Positions 56,602 through 64,000 of a stretch of 64,000 nucleotides of DNA are shown one piece after another (the first letter of the stretch is position 1; each line of letters begins with the position of its first letter). Source of the DNA: Pseudomonas capeferrum (GTDB taxonomy: Bacteria; Pseudomonadota; Gammaproteobacteria; Pseudomonadales; Pseudomonadaceae); the NCBI RefSeq assembly GCF_013523055.1, contig NZ_JAAMQM010000010.1, positions 155,503 through 219,502 on the forward strand. Reading direction: 5' to 3'. The translations under genes were made by a program, and so were the position numbers. The notes beneath the pieces were generated by a model, which saw only the letters and a list, made by a program, of their open reading frames with translations, was not told the origin of the DNA and made no database searches.

Positions 56602-58926
56602 TCAGGGTAGGTTGCCGGCCACCGGCGCCTTGTCCCGTTCGCTGATCACATACTGTCGAAACGCCGGGTCGGCCTCGATCTGCGCCTCGGTGAACGGCAT
56701 CGCGTGCAACTGCTTGGCCGAGAAGGCGCGGGTCTGGTCGCTCGCATGGCAGGAAGCGGATTCGCTGGACTGGGAAAACGCCAGCAGCCCTTGGGCCTGC
56801 GGGCCTTTGTCGGTGAAGCTGACCAGCTGCAGATAGCTGGTCCCACTGACCACCAGCCGCTTCCCAGGCTCGTGCGGCACGCTGAGCATCGCGTTATAGA
56901 TACCCAGTGACTGCGAGCCGCCGTGCATCGGCGTGCCGTCCGCCGCCTGCTGGACCTGTCCCCATCGGCTATCGGCGGCAATACCGCTCTCCCTGGCCTG
57001 CTTCAGGGACGCCAGGCCAGCCTCGCGCAACAGCTGGCGAACCGCGGCCTGCTCCACGGCCAGCCCGCGAGGGGTGTGCAGCGGATCCGCCGGGTCGAAG
57101 GCCACGCGCCAGGCCTCTGGGTGACTGGCCATGGCCTTGAGCAAGTACTCGAAATGCACCAGGCCCAAGCCGCTATCCAGATCGGCCTTGCCGTTCCAGG
57201 TCTTCAGGCTGTCGCACACGGGCGCGAGCTCCGCTTCGGCGGCGCCACACCACTGCAGCAGGTCCGGTAGCACCAGGCTCGCCACGTACACCTCATCGTC
57301 CATCACCATGCGCCGCAGCTCGTCGACGCCCACCTTGCCATTGCCTTGCAGGCGCTGCAGGGCGAAACGGCTGCGCATGCCCAACGCCCGGTGATCTTGG
57401 CTGACCAGCGGCGAGAAGCCGGTCTGCGGCTGGGCCGGGTTGGCCAGCCAGGCCGAGTCGTTGGAGTTCTGCACGAAGTCGCGCCGCGCCAGGGTAGGCA
57501 GCAAGCGGGACGGGAAGATCCCGCGCTGGGCCGCCTGAGGATCGGTTTTCCACCGGCAGGCGCTGCGCGAGCCATCGAGCACCACCATCGGTTGGTCGGC
57601 GGCTGCGGGGTCGCCGCACTGGGCGAGCAGGGCCTGGTCGACGTAAGGCACCACCGACTGGTTCATGTACAGCGCCTGGCCGCCGGCATCGACCGCAAGG
57701 GTATTGACCCAGGGGATACCCTGGATCCGCTCCACGCTGTCGCGCAGGGCCGCAAGGCTCTCGGCATGGTTGATGGCGTACCACTGCTGCAGGACGCGGG
57801 TGTTGTCCAGGTTGGCATCACGCAAGCTGTAGGCGTACCGATTGTCCCAGTCCAGACGGCCCGGCCATTGCACCACGGGACCGAATTCGGACAGGTAGAC
57901 TTCACGCCGCACCTGGCTCGTTTGCCCACCTTCATCCTTGACCGTCACGCTTACCGCCTGCCGTTTCAAGGGCAGCGACTTGCCATCGAGCAGGTAGCGC
58001 GTCGGGTTCTTCGGATCGAGTTGCAGACGGTAGAGGGTGAAGTGCTTAGAGGTGTCGACCGTGTGTGTCCAGGCCACATGCTGGTTGAAGCCGATATTGA
58101 CCAACGGCAGGCCAGGCAAGGCGGCGCCCATCACGTCCAGCTGACCGGGAATGGTCAGCTGCATCTGGTAGAAGCGCAGCCCGCCCATCCATGGGAAGTG
58201 CGGGTTGGCCAGCAACAGACCGCGGCCATTGCTGGAGCGCTCGGCGCCGACGGCCACGGCATTGCTGCCGCGCTCCTGGGCGAAGCGCAGCTGGCGCGCC
58301 AGGGCCACGCTGAAATCATCGTCCTGGCGCTGCGCCGCGACCTTCGGCGGCGCGGCGGCCACCACGGCTTCGGCGAACTGCCCCAGCCCGCCTTCGGCCA
58401 GCAGGCGACGGGTCAGCTTGATCAGGTCGAGGCTGGTGACAGGTCGCAGCCAGTCACCCGCGCCGCATTCGGCGGGCAGTCCCTGGGTCTTGCGCTCGGC
58501 CAAGGCACGGTTGTAACCGCTGGCGTAGCCCTCCAGCAGTTCCCTTACCTGCCTGGGCTGGGCCTGCTCGAAGGCGGTCACGGCAGTCGGCGCGTTCAAC
58601 CAGGTGAAGAACAGGTCACTGTCGAGGTTGTTGCGTTGCTCGAAGGTGGTGGCCTTCGGACCGAAGTACCGGGAGCGCTCGCCGTTTACCGTCACTACTT
58701 CGTTGGCCAGCAGGCAGAGGTTGTCCTGGGCGTAGGCATAACCGATACCGTAACCCAGGCCGCGTTCATCCTTGGCCAGGATATGCGGCACGCCGAAGCT
58801 GGTTCGACGAATCTGCGCCGAGGCATCGGGCGCGGCTTCCCGCGCGTGGGTGGCGAGACTGCAGACAGCGAGTCCGACGGCAAGGCCGAGGCTCGCCAAG
58901 GTACCGAAAGGTTTGCTCACGGACAC
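56602..58926 (-). CDS. pvdQ: PvdQ-type Ntn-hydrolase acylase (pyoverdine maturation / AHL acylase)
   Basis: A 774-residue precursor of the penicillin-acylase superfamily. It has a signal peptide (about 1-28), an alpha chain, and a beta chain that begins at Ser221 in QERGSNAVAVG, the catalytic N-terminal nucleophile freed by autoproteolysis. PvdQ is about 760 residues with the same layout. In fluorescent pseudomonads it removes the fatty-acyl chain from pyoverdine precursors in the periplasm and can hydrolyse long-chain acyl-homoserine lactones. No pvd cluster is in this window; the neighbours cysS-glnS-ppiB-lpxH match P. putida, where I recall the acylase being named PvdQ. An AHL-acylase-only paralogue cannot be excluded. 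Confidence 0.85.
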   Translation of the reverse strand: MSVSKPFGTLASLGLAVGLAVCSLATHAREAAPDASAQIRRTSFGVPHILAKDERGLGYGIGYAYAQDNLCLLANEVVTVNGERSRYFGPKATTFEQRNNLDSDLFFTWLNAPTAVTAFEQAQPRQVRELLEGYASGYNRALAERKTQGLPAECGAGDWLRPVTSLDLIKLTRRLLAEGGLGQFAEAVVAAAPPKVAAQRQDDDFSVALARQLRFAQERGSNAVAVGAERSSNGRGLLLANPHFPWMGGLRFYQMQLTIPGQLDVMGAALPGLPLVNIGFNQHVAWTHTVDTSKHFTLYRLQLDPKNPTRYLLDGKSLPLKRQAVSVTVKDEGGQTSQVRREVYLSEFGPVVQWPGRLDWDNRYAYSLRDANLDNTRVLQQWYAINHAESLAALRDSVERIQGIPWVNTLAVDAGGQALYMNQSVVPYVDQALLAQCGDPAAADQPMVVLDGSRSACRWKTDPQAAQRGIFPSRLLPTLARRDFVQNSNDSAWLANPAQPQTGFSPLVSQDHRALGMRSRFALQRLQGNGKVGVDELRRMVMDDEVYVASLVLPDLLQWCGAAEAELAPVCDSLKTWNGKADLDSGLGLVHFEYLLKAMASHPEAWRVAFDPADPLHTPRGLAVEQAAVRQLLREAGLASLKQARESGIAADSRWGQVQQAADGTPMHGGSQSLGIYNAMLSVPHEPGKRLVVSGTSYLQLVSFTDKGPQAQGLLAFSQSSESASCHASDQTRAFSAKQLHAMPFTEAQIEADPAFRQYVISERDKAPVAGNLP

Positions 58927-59121
58927 TCCTGTTGGATTGAAAGGGTCATGCCGATCAAACGAAGTGCAACATGAAAATTTTACGGATATCGCCAGCCTGA
59001 AACGTCTTGAATTCTATGCCGCAATTTTTTTCACCGAGAAATTGCAGTTTCCCCGATCTCATTCGTCCTAATAAGTGAGGCATCCATGTTTTCAGGACAG
59101 TCCACGAAAAGGAGCATTCAC

Positions 59122-59496
59122 ATGCGCGACTCGCAACCGGCCCTGCGCGCCGACACACGCACTGGCGCAGCGGGAGCCAGCCCGACGGCCGACTCGGATG
59201 AGCGCCTGGGCAACGATCAGATTCGCGAACTGCTGCGCATCTATGGCCTGCGTACCAGCCTGATCCGCCTGAAAGTGATCGATGCCCTGCATGCGGCCGA
59301 TCGAAACGGCCGCAGCATCGGCGTACGCGGCGTCCATACCCAGCTGGAACAGCTGGATATCCCGCTGTCGTTTCTGAGCGTGCGCGAAGTGCTCAAGCGC
59401 CTCTGCGTCGAAGGCGTTATCAGCCTTGGCAGCGACAAGTGCTACAGCCTCAACCCGCAGGCCCGAGCGGTGCTGGAACTGCCCGTCGCGCGTTGA
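59122..59496 (+). CDS. Fur-like winged-helix protein lacking the metal-binding domain
   Basis: The 124-residue protein has a poorly conserved polar N-terminus (about 1-30) and a winged-helix region that resembles the Fur DNA-binding domain: IRELLRIYGLRTSLIRLKVI, GVRGVHTQLEQLDIPLSFLS and VREVLKRLCVEGVISLGSDK. It ends soon after, with no histidine-rich metal-binding/dimerisation domain. I recall homologues annotated as Fe2+/Zn2+ uptake regulation proteins. I chose ATG 59122 (after AAGGAG). It is divergent from pvdQ, with 195 bp between, so control of pvdQ is possible but unproven. Confidence 0.75.
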   Translation: MRDSQPALRADTRTGAAGASPTADSDERLGNDQIRELLRIYGLRTSLIRLKVIDALHAADRNGRSIGVRGVHTQLEQLDIPLSFLSVREVLKRLCVEGVISLGSDKCYSLNPQARAVLELPVAR

Positions 59497-59527
59497 GCGG
59501 TTGGCCGGCGGGCACCGGCCAGCTGCA

Positions 59528-59716
59528 TCAGAGCTTGACCTTGCGGCGCATGATGCCGTTGATCACCACCACGATCACAGCCACCGCGATGGCAATGTAC
59601 TGAAACGTCTGCTCACTGATCACGCCCTCCTTCTGCAGGTGGGACAGGCCCAGCATGATCCCCAGTACCACCAGGATGATCAGAAGGGAGTATTTCAGGC
59701 GCTGAACGTGTGTCAT
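59528..59716 (-). CDS. Small two-helix membrane protein
   Basis: The 62-residue protein MTHVQRLKYSLLIILVVLGI and onward has two hydrophobic helices (about 9-25 and 39-56) and a basic tail (MRRKVKL). I chose ATG 59716 because AAGGAT sits upstream at a good distance. Family not recognised; small proteins of this type are common in Pseudomonas genomes. It is convergent with the Fur-like gene. Confidence 0.75.
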   Translation of the reverse strand: MTHVQRLKYSLLIILVVLGIMLGLSHLQKEGVISEQTFQYIAIAVAVIVVVINGIMRRKVKL

Positions 59717-60198
59717 CGGATAATCCTTGTACATCAATGTCGGTAGGCTCGCTTCGAGCCGCGGCATCATACAACGTAGCCCGCCAAAGCGGTGCATCCA
59801 GTGGTCCATGTGGCCACTGGCGCCCCTGCCCTCCCCTTGCCTCCCGACCTACCCGTCCTTGCCGCTGCTCGCCGGATCGGCCAGTGTCACCGCCTGCGTC
59901 CGCAGGCCGTTCGCGCGATAGTCGGAGGCGCTATCCGGTCCTGACCATGGGTACGGCTATCTCAGGAATCCCAGGCCAAGGCTTGCCTGGGAAATCAAGG
60001 CTTGCAGACCGACGTCGAGGTGGCTTCCTACATCGGCATTCCCGACTGCCTGCAAGCGGCGGTTCGTATGACGCCTAGCAACAGCCTTCTGCGCTGCCTG
60101 AGAATCAGCTCCGGTCGCTTCTACTGGAAACGGCGACCCTGAACGCTTGCCACGGAAGCTCAAGCGCCGGCACTCCCCATTCAGCCAAGGAAGCCCCT
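59717..60198. other. 482-bp region without a supported gene
   Basis: Between the small membrane protein and the Mor-type gene no convincing ORF, RNA or REP element was found. A short dyad CCAGTGG (59798-59804) / CCACTGG (59814-59820) lies near the promoter side of the small gene. A stop-free stretch on the plus strand ends GRFYWKRRP-stop at about 60142 but has no start codon or family; it could be a gene remnant. Confidence 0.4.
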
Positions 60199-60567
60199 AT
60201 GGAACAGCATGACCTCACGCTCATCGATGTGACCCAACTGCCCCATTCGCTGCAGTCGCTGATCGAATGCATCGGCATCGAGAATGCCTACCGCCTGACC
60301 TGCGCCTATGGCGGGCGTCCCAAATACATTCCAAAACATCGGGAAAGGACCCGACTGGTCGACATTCTCCCGCCCGAGGCCCTGGATGCATTGATCAAGC
60401 GCTTCGCCGGCATGGCATTGGAAATTCCCAAGTCCGATCACTTCATGCGTCAGTTGCGCAACCTGCAGATCCAGCGGGAAAGCGCGGAGGGGCTGTCACG
60501 CAGCCTGTTGGCGAACAAATATGGGCTGAGCCTGCGGCAGATCGGGAATATCCGCCGGCTGGTGTAG
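60199..60567 (+). CDS. Mor-family transcriptional activator-like protein
   Basis: The 122-residue protein matches the Mu Mor/C activator fold. It has an N-terminal dimerisation region (SLQSLIECIGIENAYRLTCA, then GGRPKYIPKHRE), a central helix, and a C-terminal helix-turn-helix ending LANKYGLSLRQIGNIRRLV. Mor activates the middle promoter of phage Mu and homologues occur in Mu-like prophages and alone on chromosomes. No other phage gene is near, so this is either a phage remnant or a host-adopted regulator. Confidence 0.8.
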   Translation: MEQHDLTLIDVTQLPHSLQSLIECIGIENAYRLTCAYGGRPKYIPKHRERTRLVDILPPEALDALIKRFAGMALEIPKSDHFMRQLRNLQIQRESAEGLSRSLLANKYGLSLRQIGNIRRLV

Positions 60568-60731
60568 CGTAAGCCCGCTCTCGACGACGTCCTGCCTGAC
60601 TCGCCACCAGCGCCACCGATACCCAGCCATCGAGGTCCGAATCCTCGATGGCTTTGGCCATTGCCAAAACCCTCTCCCTAGACGACATGGCGTACCTGGA
60701 CAGGATCTTTCCGACGCACCCCAGGTGGACG

Positions 60732-61463
60732 TCAATGCTCACCCATGAGCCGACCCAGCTCACCCGAAGCCTTGAGCTTCTCGAACGCCCGTCGAGCCCG
60801 AGCCACGGTGTCGTCCGGGGTGCTCAGGCTGAACGCCATGTACACATGGTCGGGCTGCTCGTCTATCGAATAGACCTCTTCCAGGATGCTGAAATCGACT
60901 TGCGCATCCTCGCTGCTCTGTCGCGCGGAGCGCTCTGTCAGCGGCAGCAGCCGAACCTGATGATTGAGCAGTTTCTGGAAGTTGTCGCGATTGTTGTCCG
61001 ACACCACGAGCCGCGTGAATCCTCGCTGCTGCAGAAGGAGCTGCCGGGTGTCGTAACGCACGACACCGATGCTGTAGCTCTTGGCCTGCGCCAAACTGTT
61101 CAAGACGATTTTCTCCCCATCGCGAAGCTTGTAAAGGCGGGTCGTGACGGTGGCTATCTCGCCTACCCACTTGAATGAGTGCTCGCGCGCGCTGGTGCGA
61201 TCCAGCGGGTAAATCAGCACGTCAGGCTCGCGCAGCGCCTTTTCGTACGCCCTCGCCCAGGGATAGATGACGATGCGATAGTCACCCAGTGCCGCCAGGT
61301 CGAGCATGGCCTGGGCGACCTGCGTGGCCGGTCCCACGACCTTGCCGTCACGTAGGTAGGCGTAACGGGAATCCTCGGTCACGACATCGATTCCCTGGGC
61401 GTGGCTGTGCAGGGCCAACAAGATCAGGAGCAGGCTTGAGCAGAATGTCAGACGGTAACGCAT
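60732..61463 (-). CDS. Periplasmic solute-binding protein (family 3), third gene of the SBP-DGC-SBP operon
   Basis: The 243-residue protein has a signal peptide (MRYRLTFCSSLLLILLAL, cleavage about 22) and a compact SBP_bac_3-type domain. It shares a distinctive block with the protein encoded at 62843-63613: YPWARAYEKAL, VLIYPLDRT and FKWVGEIA, so the two are paralogues. No ABC permease or ATPase is nearby. It follows the diguanylate cyclase gene by 25 bp, suggesting that it delivers a ligand signal to the cyclase rather than serving transport. I chose ATG 61463 for the signal peptide. Confidence 0.88.
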   Translation of the reverse strand: MRYRLTFCSSLLLILLALHSHAQGIDVVTEDSRYAYLRDGKVVGPATQVAQAMLDLAALGDYRIVIYPWARAYEKALREPDVLIYPLDRTSAREHSFKWVGEIATVTTRLYKLRDGEKIVLNSLAQAKSYSIGVVRYDTRQLLLQQRGFTRLVVSDNNRDNFQKLLNHQVRLLPLTERSARQSSEDAQVDFSILEEVYSIDEQPDHVYMAFSLSTPDDTVARARRAFEKLKASGELGRLMGEH

Positions 61464-61488
61464 GGTGGCCTCACAGCGCGCGTGATGT

Positions 61489-62841
61489 TCAGAAAGCAAC
61501 GCGATCACGTCCCTGACGCTTGGCGCGGTACAACGCCTGGTCGGCGCGTTGCAGCAGCAGGTCGAAATGATCCATGGATTCAGGGTCGAGCTCGGCGACA
61601 CCTATGCTCACGGTGACAAAGGGGGAGATGGATGACGCAATGTGCGGCAATGCGCGTTCCGCCAGCCTGGCGCGTAACCGTTCAGCCGCGTCGCTGGCCT
61701 GGCTGGCGTCGACGTTCGGCAAGACCACGACGAATTCCTCGCCCCCCAACCGGGCAGCCAGTTCGCCCGAGCGCCCGAACGCACCGCGCAGGGTTTCTGC
61801 GACCTGCTTCAGGCACTCATCGCCCATCATGTGTCCGTAGGTGTCGTTGTAGAGCTTGAAAAAATCGACATCGCACATGAGCACCGTCAGCGGCGTCCCG
61901 TGGCGAATCGCACGACGGAATTCGACTTCTTTCAGTTCATCGAAATGGCGGCGGTTGGCCAGGCCGGTCAAGGCATCGTGGCGCGACAGCGCTTCGAGCG
62001 ACAGGTTGGCTTGCATGAGTTGCGCGGTGCGTGCCTCGACCAGTTCGGCCAGCTGATCACGGCTGGCTGCCATGGCCAGCTCATCCCGACGCTGACGCTC
62101 CAGGTGGGCATGGAGGCTGTCCTGCAACCCGTTCACCTGGGACTCGAGCAGACTGAGCTCGTCCTGGTGACGCACCGAGCGCTGCAAGGTCAGATGCCGA
62201 TTCAATGTCTGCGGAACGAGTTCTCCCAGATGCCGTGCGATGTGTTTCACGTGCACGGTGACCAGCCGGTTGAACACGGTCATGATCAACCCGGCCAGCA
62301 GCAGCGACTGGACGATCTGGGTGATGAAGATGCTGAAGGCTTCACCCCAGAGGCGCGTCCAAAGCAGATCGGCATCTCCTTCGATGGTCAGTTCGCCGAC
62401 TGTTTCGTGTGCACCGGCATAGGGTTCGGCGACCAGCTGACGATGCAACACCGGCGCCACATCGGTGGTACGGCCGGCGTAGCGATCAAGTTCGATGATT
62501 TCCGGCGATTGACCGGGGCGCAGCACCTTGAGCGCCACTCGTCCCACCGGCGCCGCCTGCGCGACGCTGGCGAGCTGCTTGCCCAGCGACTCGCGGTCCA
62601 TCTCCCAGATCGCTTCGGACAAGGTGTTCTGGAACACCTGATCGATCAGCGCAAGCTCTGCCTTCATCTCGCCCAGGTTGTTTTCCCAGGCGAGCCAGGT
62701 GCGCAACGTGACCATGGTCAGGGTGAACAGCAGGCAGAACACCAGCGTGGCGAGCACCAGCCTGCGCCCCAGGAAGCTGAAGGTTCCAGTGTCCAAAGCC
62801 TGCGGGTTCCGAGAAGCTGCGGCACGGTGTTCCTGGGTCAT
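61489..62841 (-). CDS. Membrane diguanylate cyclase (GGDEF) with HAMP-like linker
   Basis: The 450-residue protein has a first helix (about 26-47), a periplasmic domain of about 115 residues, a second helix (about 165-190), a HAMP/coiled-coil linker (about 190-275), and a GGDEF domain (about 290-450). The active-site motif is GGEEF (366-370), with LTGLANRRHFDEL and DVDFFKLYNDTYGH upstream, so it should make c-di-GMP. The I-site position reads RSGE (357-360) in place of RxxD, so product inhibition may be weakened. Its start (62841) is 1 bp from the stop of the upstream SBP gene. I chose MTQEHRAAAS over a longer in-frame start inside the SBP gene. Confidence 0.93.
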   Translation of the reverse strand: MTQEHRAAASRNPQALDTGTFSFLGRRLVLATLVFCLLFTLTMVTLRTWLAWENNLGEMKAELALIDQVFQNTLSEAIWEMDRESLGKQLASVAQAAPVGRVALKVLRPGQSPEIIELDRYAGRTTDVAPVLHRQLVAEPYAGAHETVGELTIEGDADLLWTRLWGEAFSIFITQIVQSLLLAGLIMTVFNRLVTVHVKHIARHLGELVPQTLNRHLTLQRSVRHQDELSLLESQVNGLQDSLHAHLERQRRDELAMAASRDQLAELVEARTAQLMQANLSLEALSRHDALTGLANRRHFDELKEVEFRRAIRHGTPLTVLMCDVDFFKLYNDTYGHMMGDECLKQVAETLRGAFGRSGELAARLGGEEFVVVLPNVDASQASDAAERLRARLAERALPHIASSISPFVTVSIGVAELDPESMDHFDLLLQRADQALYRAKRQGRDRVAF

Positions 62842-62842
62842 G

Positions 62843-63613
62843 TCACAGCCATTTGCGCATGATTGCATCGTAGACGCCATTGCGGCGGATGGCGTCCAGA
62901 GCGACGCGGAACTTGTCGACCGTCTCGGTGGGCGTCTTGCGGCTGAAGGCCATGCTCAGGATCATCCCCTTGCTCAGCTCAGGGAGTGGCAACGAGCGAA
63001 TCAGCACCTTGGACGGGTCTTCGCCGTTCTGACGAGTCAGATACAGCGCGTTGAGTTCGTTGGAAATCCACAACTTCACATGATCGACCTTGAGCTTGCG
63101 GTAGTTGTGTTCGTACTTGTTGCTCGATTGCAGTTCCTGCCCGATTCGGAAGCCCTTGGAAACCAGGTATTGCTCACCCACATCCTTATTGACGGTAGCG
63201 ATCTGGTGACCATGGGCGTCGGCCAACGAATCGAGCTTCACAGGCCGTTCGGCCAGCGAGTAGATGTACCAGTTGGTCGGCGCGACCCCGCCGACCCATT
63301 GGAACAGCGCTTCGCGCGCTGGCGTACGAGCGATCGAGTAGATCAGTACATTGCTATCGTTGAGCGCCAGCTCATAGGCACGCGCCCAAGGCATTACCTG
63401 GATCGAGGCGTGGACGCCGGCCTCCTTGAGCACCGCCTGGAGCACTTCGGTGCTCATGCCGGTCACCTTGCCGTCCTGGGTCATGTTGTAAGGCGGCAAC
63501 TCTTCGGTGACGATACGCAACGGCGCCTCCGCTCCCTGGGCAGATGCCCCTCCACCACAGGTCGCGGCCAGTAGAATTGCCTGCAGCAGGGCATGCTTGA
63601 GCTGCCGAACCAT
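62843..63613 (-). CDS. Periplasmic solute-binding protein (family 3), first gene of the SBP-DGC-SBP operon
   Basis: The 256-residue protein has a signal peptide (about 1-28, ending GGGASAQGA) and an SBP_bac_3-type domain: LRIVTEELPPYNMTQDGKV, VMPWARAYELAL, VLIYSIARTPARE, FQWVGGVAP. It starts after AAGGTGAT with good spacing. The cyclase gene starts 1 bp after its stop, so expression is coupled. No transporter genes adjoin. By context it probably senses a ligand and acts on the periplasmic domain of the cyclase; this is inference. Confidence 0.9.
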   Translation of the reverse strand: MVRQLKHALLQAILLAATCGGGASAQGAEAPLRIVTEELPPYNMTQDGKVTGMSTEVLQAVLKEAGVHASIQVMPWARAYELALNDSNVLIYSIARTPAREALFQWVGGVAPTNWYIYSLAERPVKLDSLADAHGHQIATVNKDVGEQYLVSKGFRIGQELQSSNKYEHNYRKLKVDHVKLWISNELNALYLTRQNGEDPSKVLIRSLPLPELSKGMILSMAFSRKTPTETVDKFRVALDAIRRNGVYDAIMRKWL

Positions 63614-63846
63614 CGATGATCACCTTCTTATTATTCAGCGCGCAGGGCCTGATCCGGCTAAAAGGCGCCGACATCTCTTTATCGGCTCGGTCTGTACGGG
63701 CTTGAGACAAATGTCGAGTCTTTTACTGCCGCTGCCTAGGCCGTCGCTAGTCGATATGGACGATCCGCGCTTGCCCGCCCGCCGCTATTGTCACCGACAG
63801 GCGAGCATTCTGCCCTCCCCCCACGATGCACACGACTGGAGAGCCT

Positions 63847-64000
63847 ATGAAGGTGCTGGTAAGAGTCAAACGCGTGGTCGACTACAACGTCAAGGTTCGC
63901 GTCAAGGCGGACAGCTCCGGCGTCGACCTTGCAAACGTCAAGATGTCCATGAACCCCTTCTGCGAAATCGCCGTGGAAGAAGCCGTGCGCCTGAAGGAGA
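63847..64000 (+). CDS. etfB: Electron transfer flavoprotein beta subunit (5' part)
   Basis: The frame starts [20 protein letters not shown] and continues [20 protein letters not shown] to the window edge (51 codons visible). This is the typical N-terminus of EtfB, with the [11 protein letters not shown] nucleotide-binding stretch. EtfB with EtfA carries electrons from acyl-CoA and other dehydrogenases to the ubiquinone pool. etfA is expected just beyond the right edge. It is divergent from the SBP-DGC-SBP operon. Confidence 0.93.
   Translation, partial: MKVLVRVKRVVDYNVKVRVKADSSGVDLANVKMSMNPFCEIAVEEAVRLKE

Noticed and set aside
59957..60163. 68-residue open frame on the minus strand in the gap before the Mor-type gene
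   Set aside because: No ribosome site, no hydrophobic or domain signature, and the amino-acid pattern does not resemble a real protein.

Overview
The window is chromosomal DNA from a fluorescent Pseudomonas, most likely of the P. putida group (P. putida / P. entomophila-like). The evidence is high GC content, abundant Pseudomonas-type REP hairpins, a lexA2-imuA-imuB-dnaE2 mutagenesis cassette with a P. putida-type LexA2 operator, the pobA/pobR pair, a CrcY-type catabolite-repression RNA beside mvaB, and a PvdQ-type acylase next to cysS-glnS-ppiB-lpxH. No tRNA, rRNA, CRISPR array, insertion sequence or complete prophage was seen. Names come from motifs, lengths and context read by eye; no database search was run.

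Layout. 0-11.8 kb: two CSS-motif membrane proteins (one with an EAL output domain, one without), hpd (tyrosine/phenylalanine catabolism), a RarD-like permease, a TerC-CBS-CorC membrane protein, a LysE exporter with an AraC regulator, a two-subunit 3-oxoacid CoA-transferase with a divergent LysR regulator, and an aldo/keto reductase. 11.8-17.5 kb: the SOS mutagenesis operon, transcribed leftward. 17.6-24.9 kb: a HAD phosphatase, a repeat-rich island, a LysR gene, pobA/pobR, liuR-mvaB, the sigma-54-driven CrcY RNA, an MgtC-like protein, and a small gene that appears broken by a nonsense codon. 25-35 kb: a MocR-type regulator, a cytoplasmic PAS histidine kinase, an SDR, a marR-emrA-emrB efflux operon, an orphan FecR-like sensor and a Na+/H+ antiporter-family protein. 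35-45 kb: a chemoreceptor followed by a betaine-type binding protein and permease without an ATPase, a Tas-like reductase, an MFS exporter, an FCD regulator, a small secreted protein and a YeeE/YedE transporter. 45-56.6 kb: housekeeping and metabolic genes (ureidoglycine aminohydrolase, sodC, an SDR, ilvE, a two-component system, cysS, glnS, ppiB, lpxH). 56.6-64 kb: pvdQ with a divergent truncated Fur-like protein, a small membrane protein, a lone Mor-type activator, a binding-protein / diguanylate cyclase / binding-protein operon, and the start of etfB.

How the genes work together. hpd, pobA/pobR, the CoA-transferase and mvaB feed aromatic and branched-chain carbon into central metabolism. 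CrcY is the type of RNA that titrates the Hfq/Crc repressor and so releases such pathways from repression. The lexA2 operon is a self-contained damage-inducible mutagenesis module. Several sensory units (CSS-EAL protein, the SBP-DGC-SBP operon, chemoreceptor, two histidine kinases) suggest heavy investment in environmental sensing through c-di-GMP and phosphorelay. The least explained items are the SBP-DGC-SBP operon, the stand-alone CSS sensor, the chemoreceptor/ATPase-less ABC locus, the Fur-like half-protein facing pvdQ, and the inverted/tandem repeat island at about 18.35-18.76 kb.
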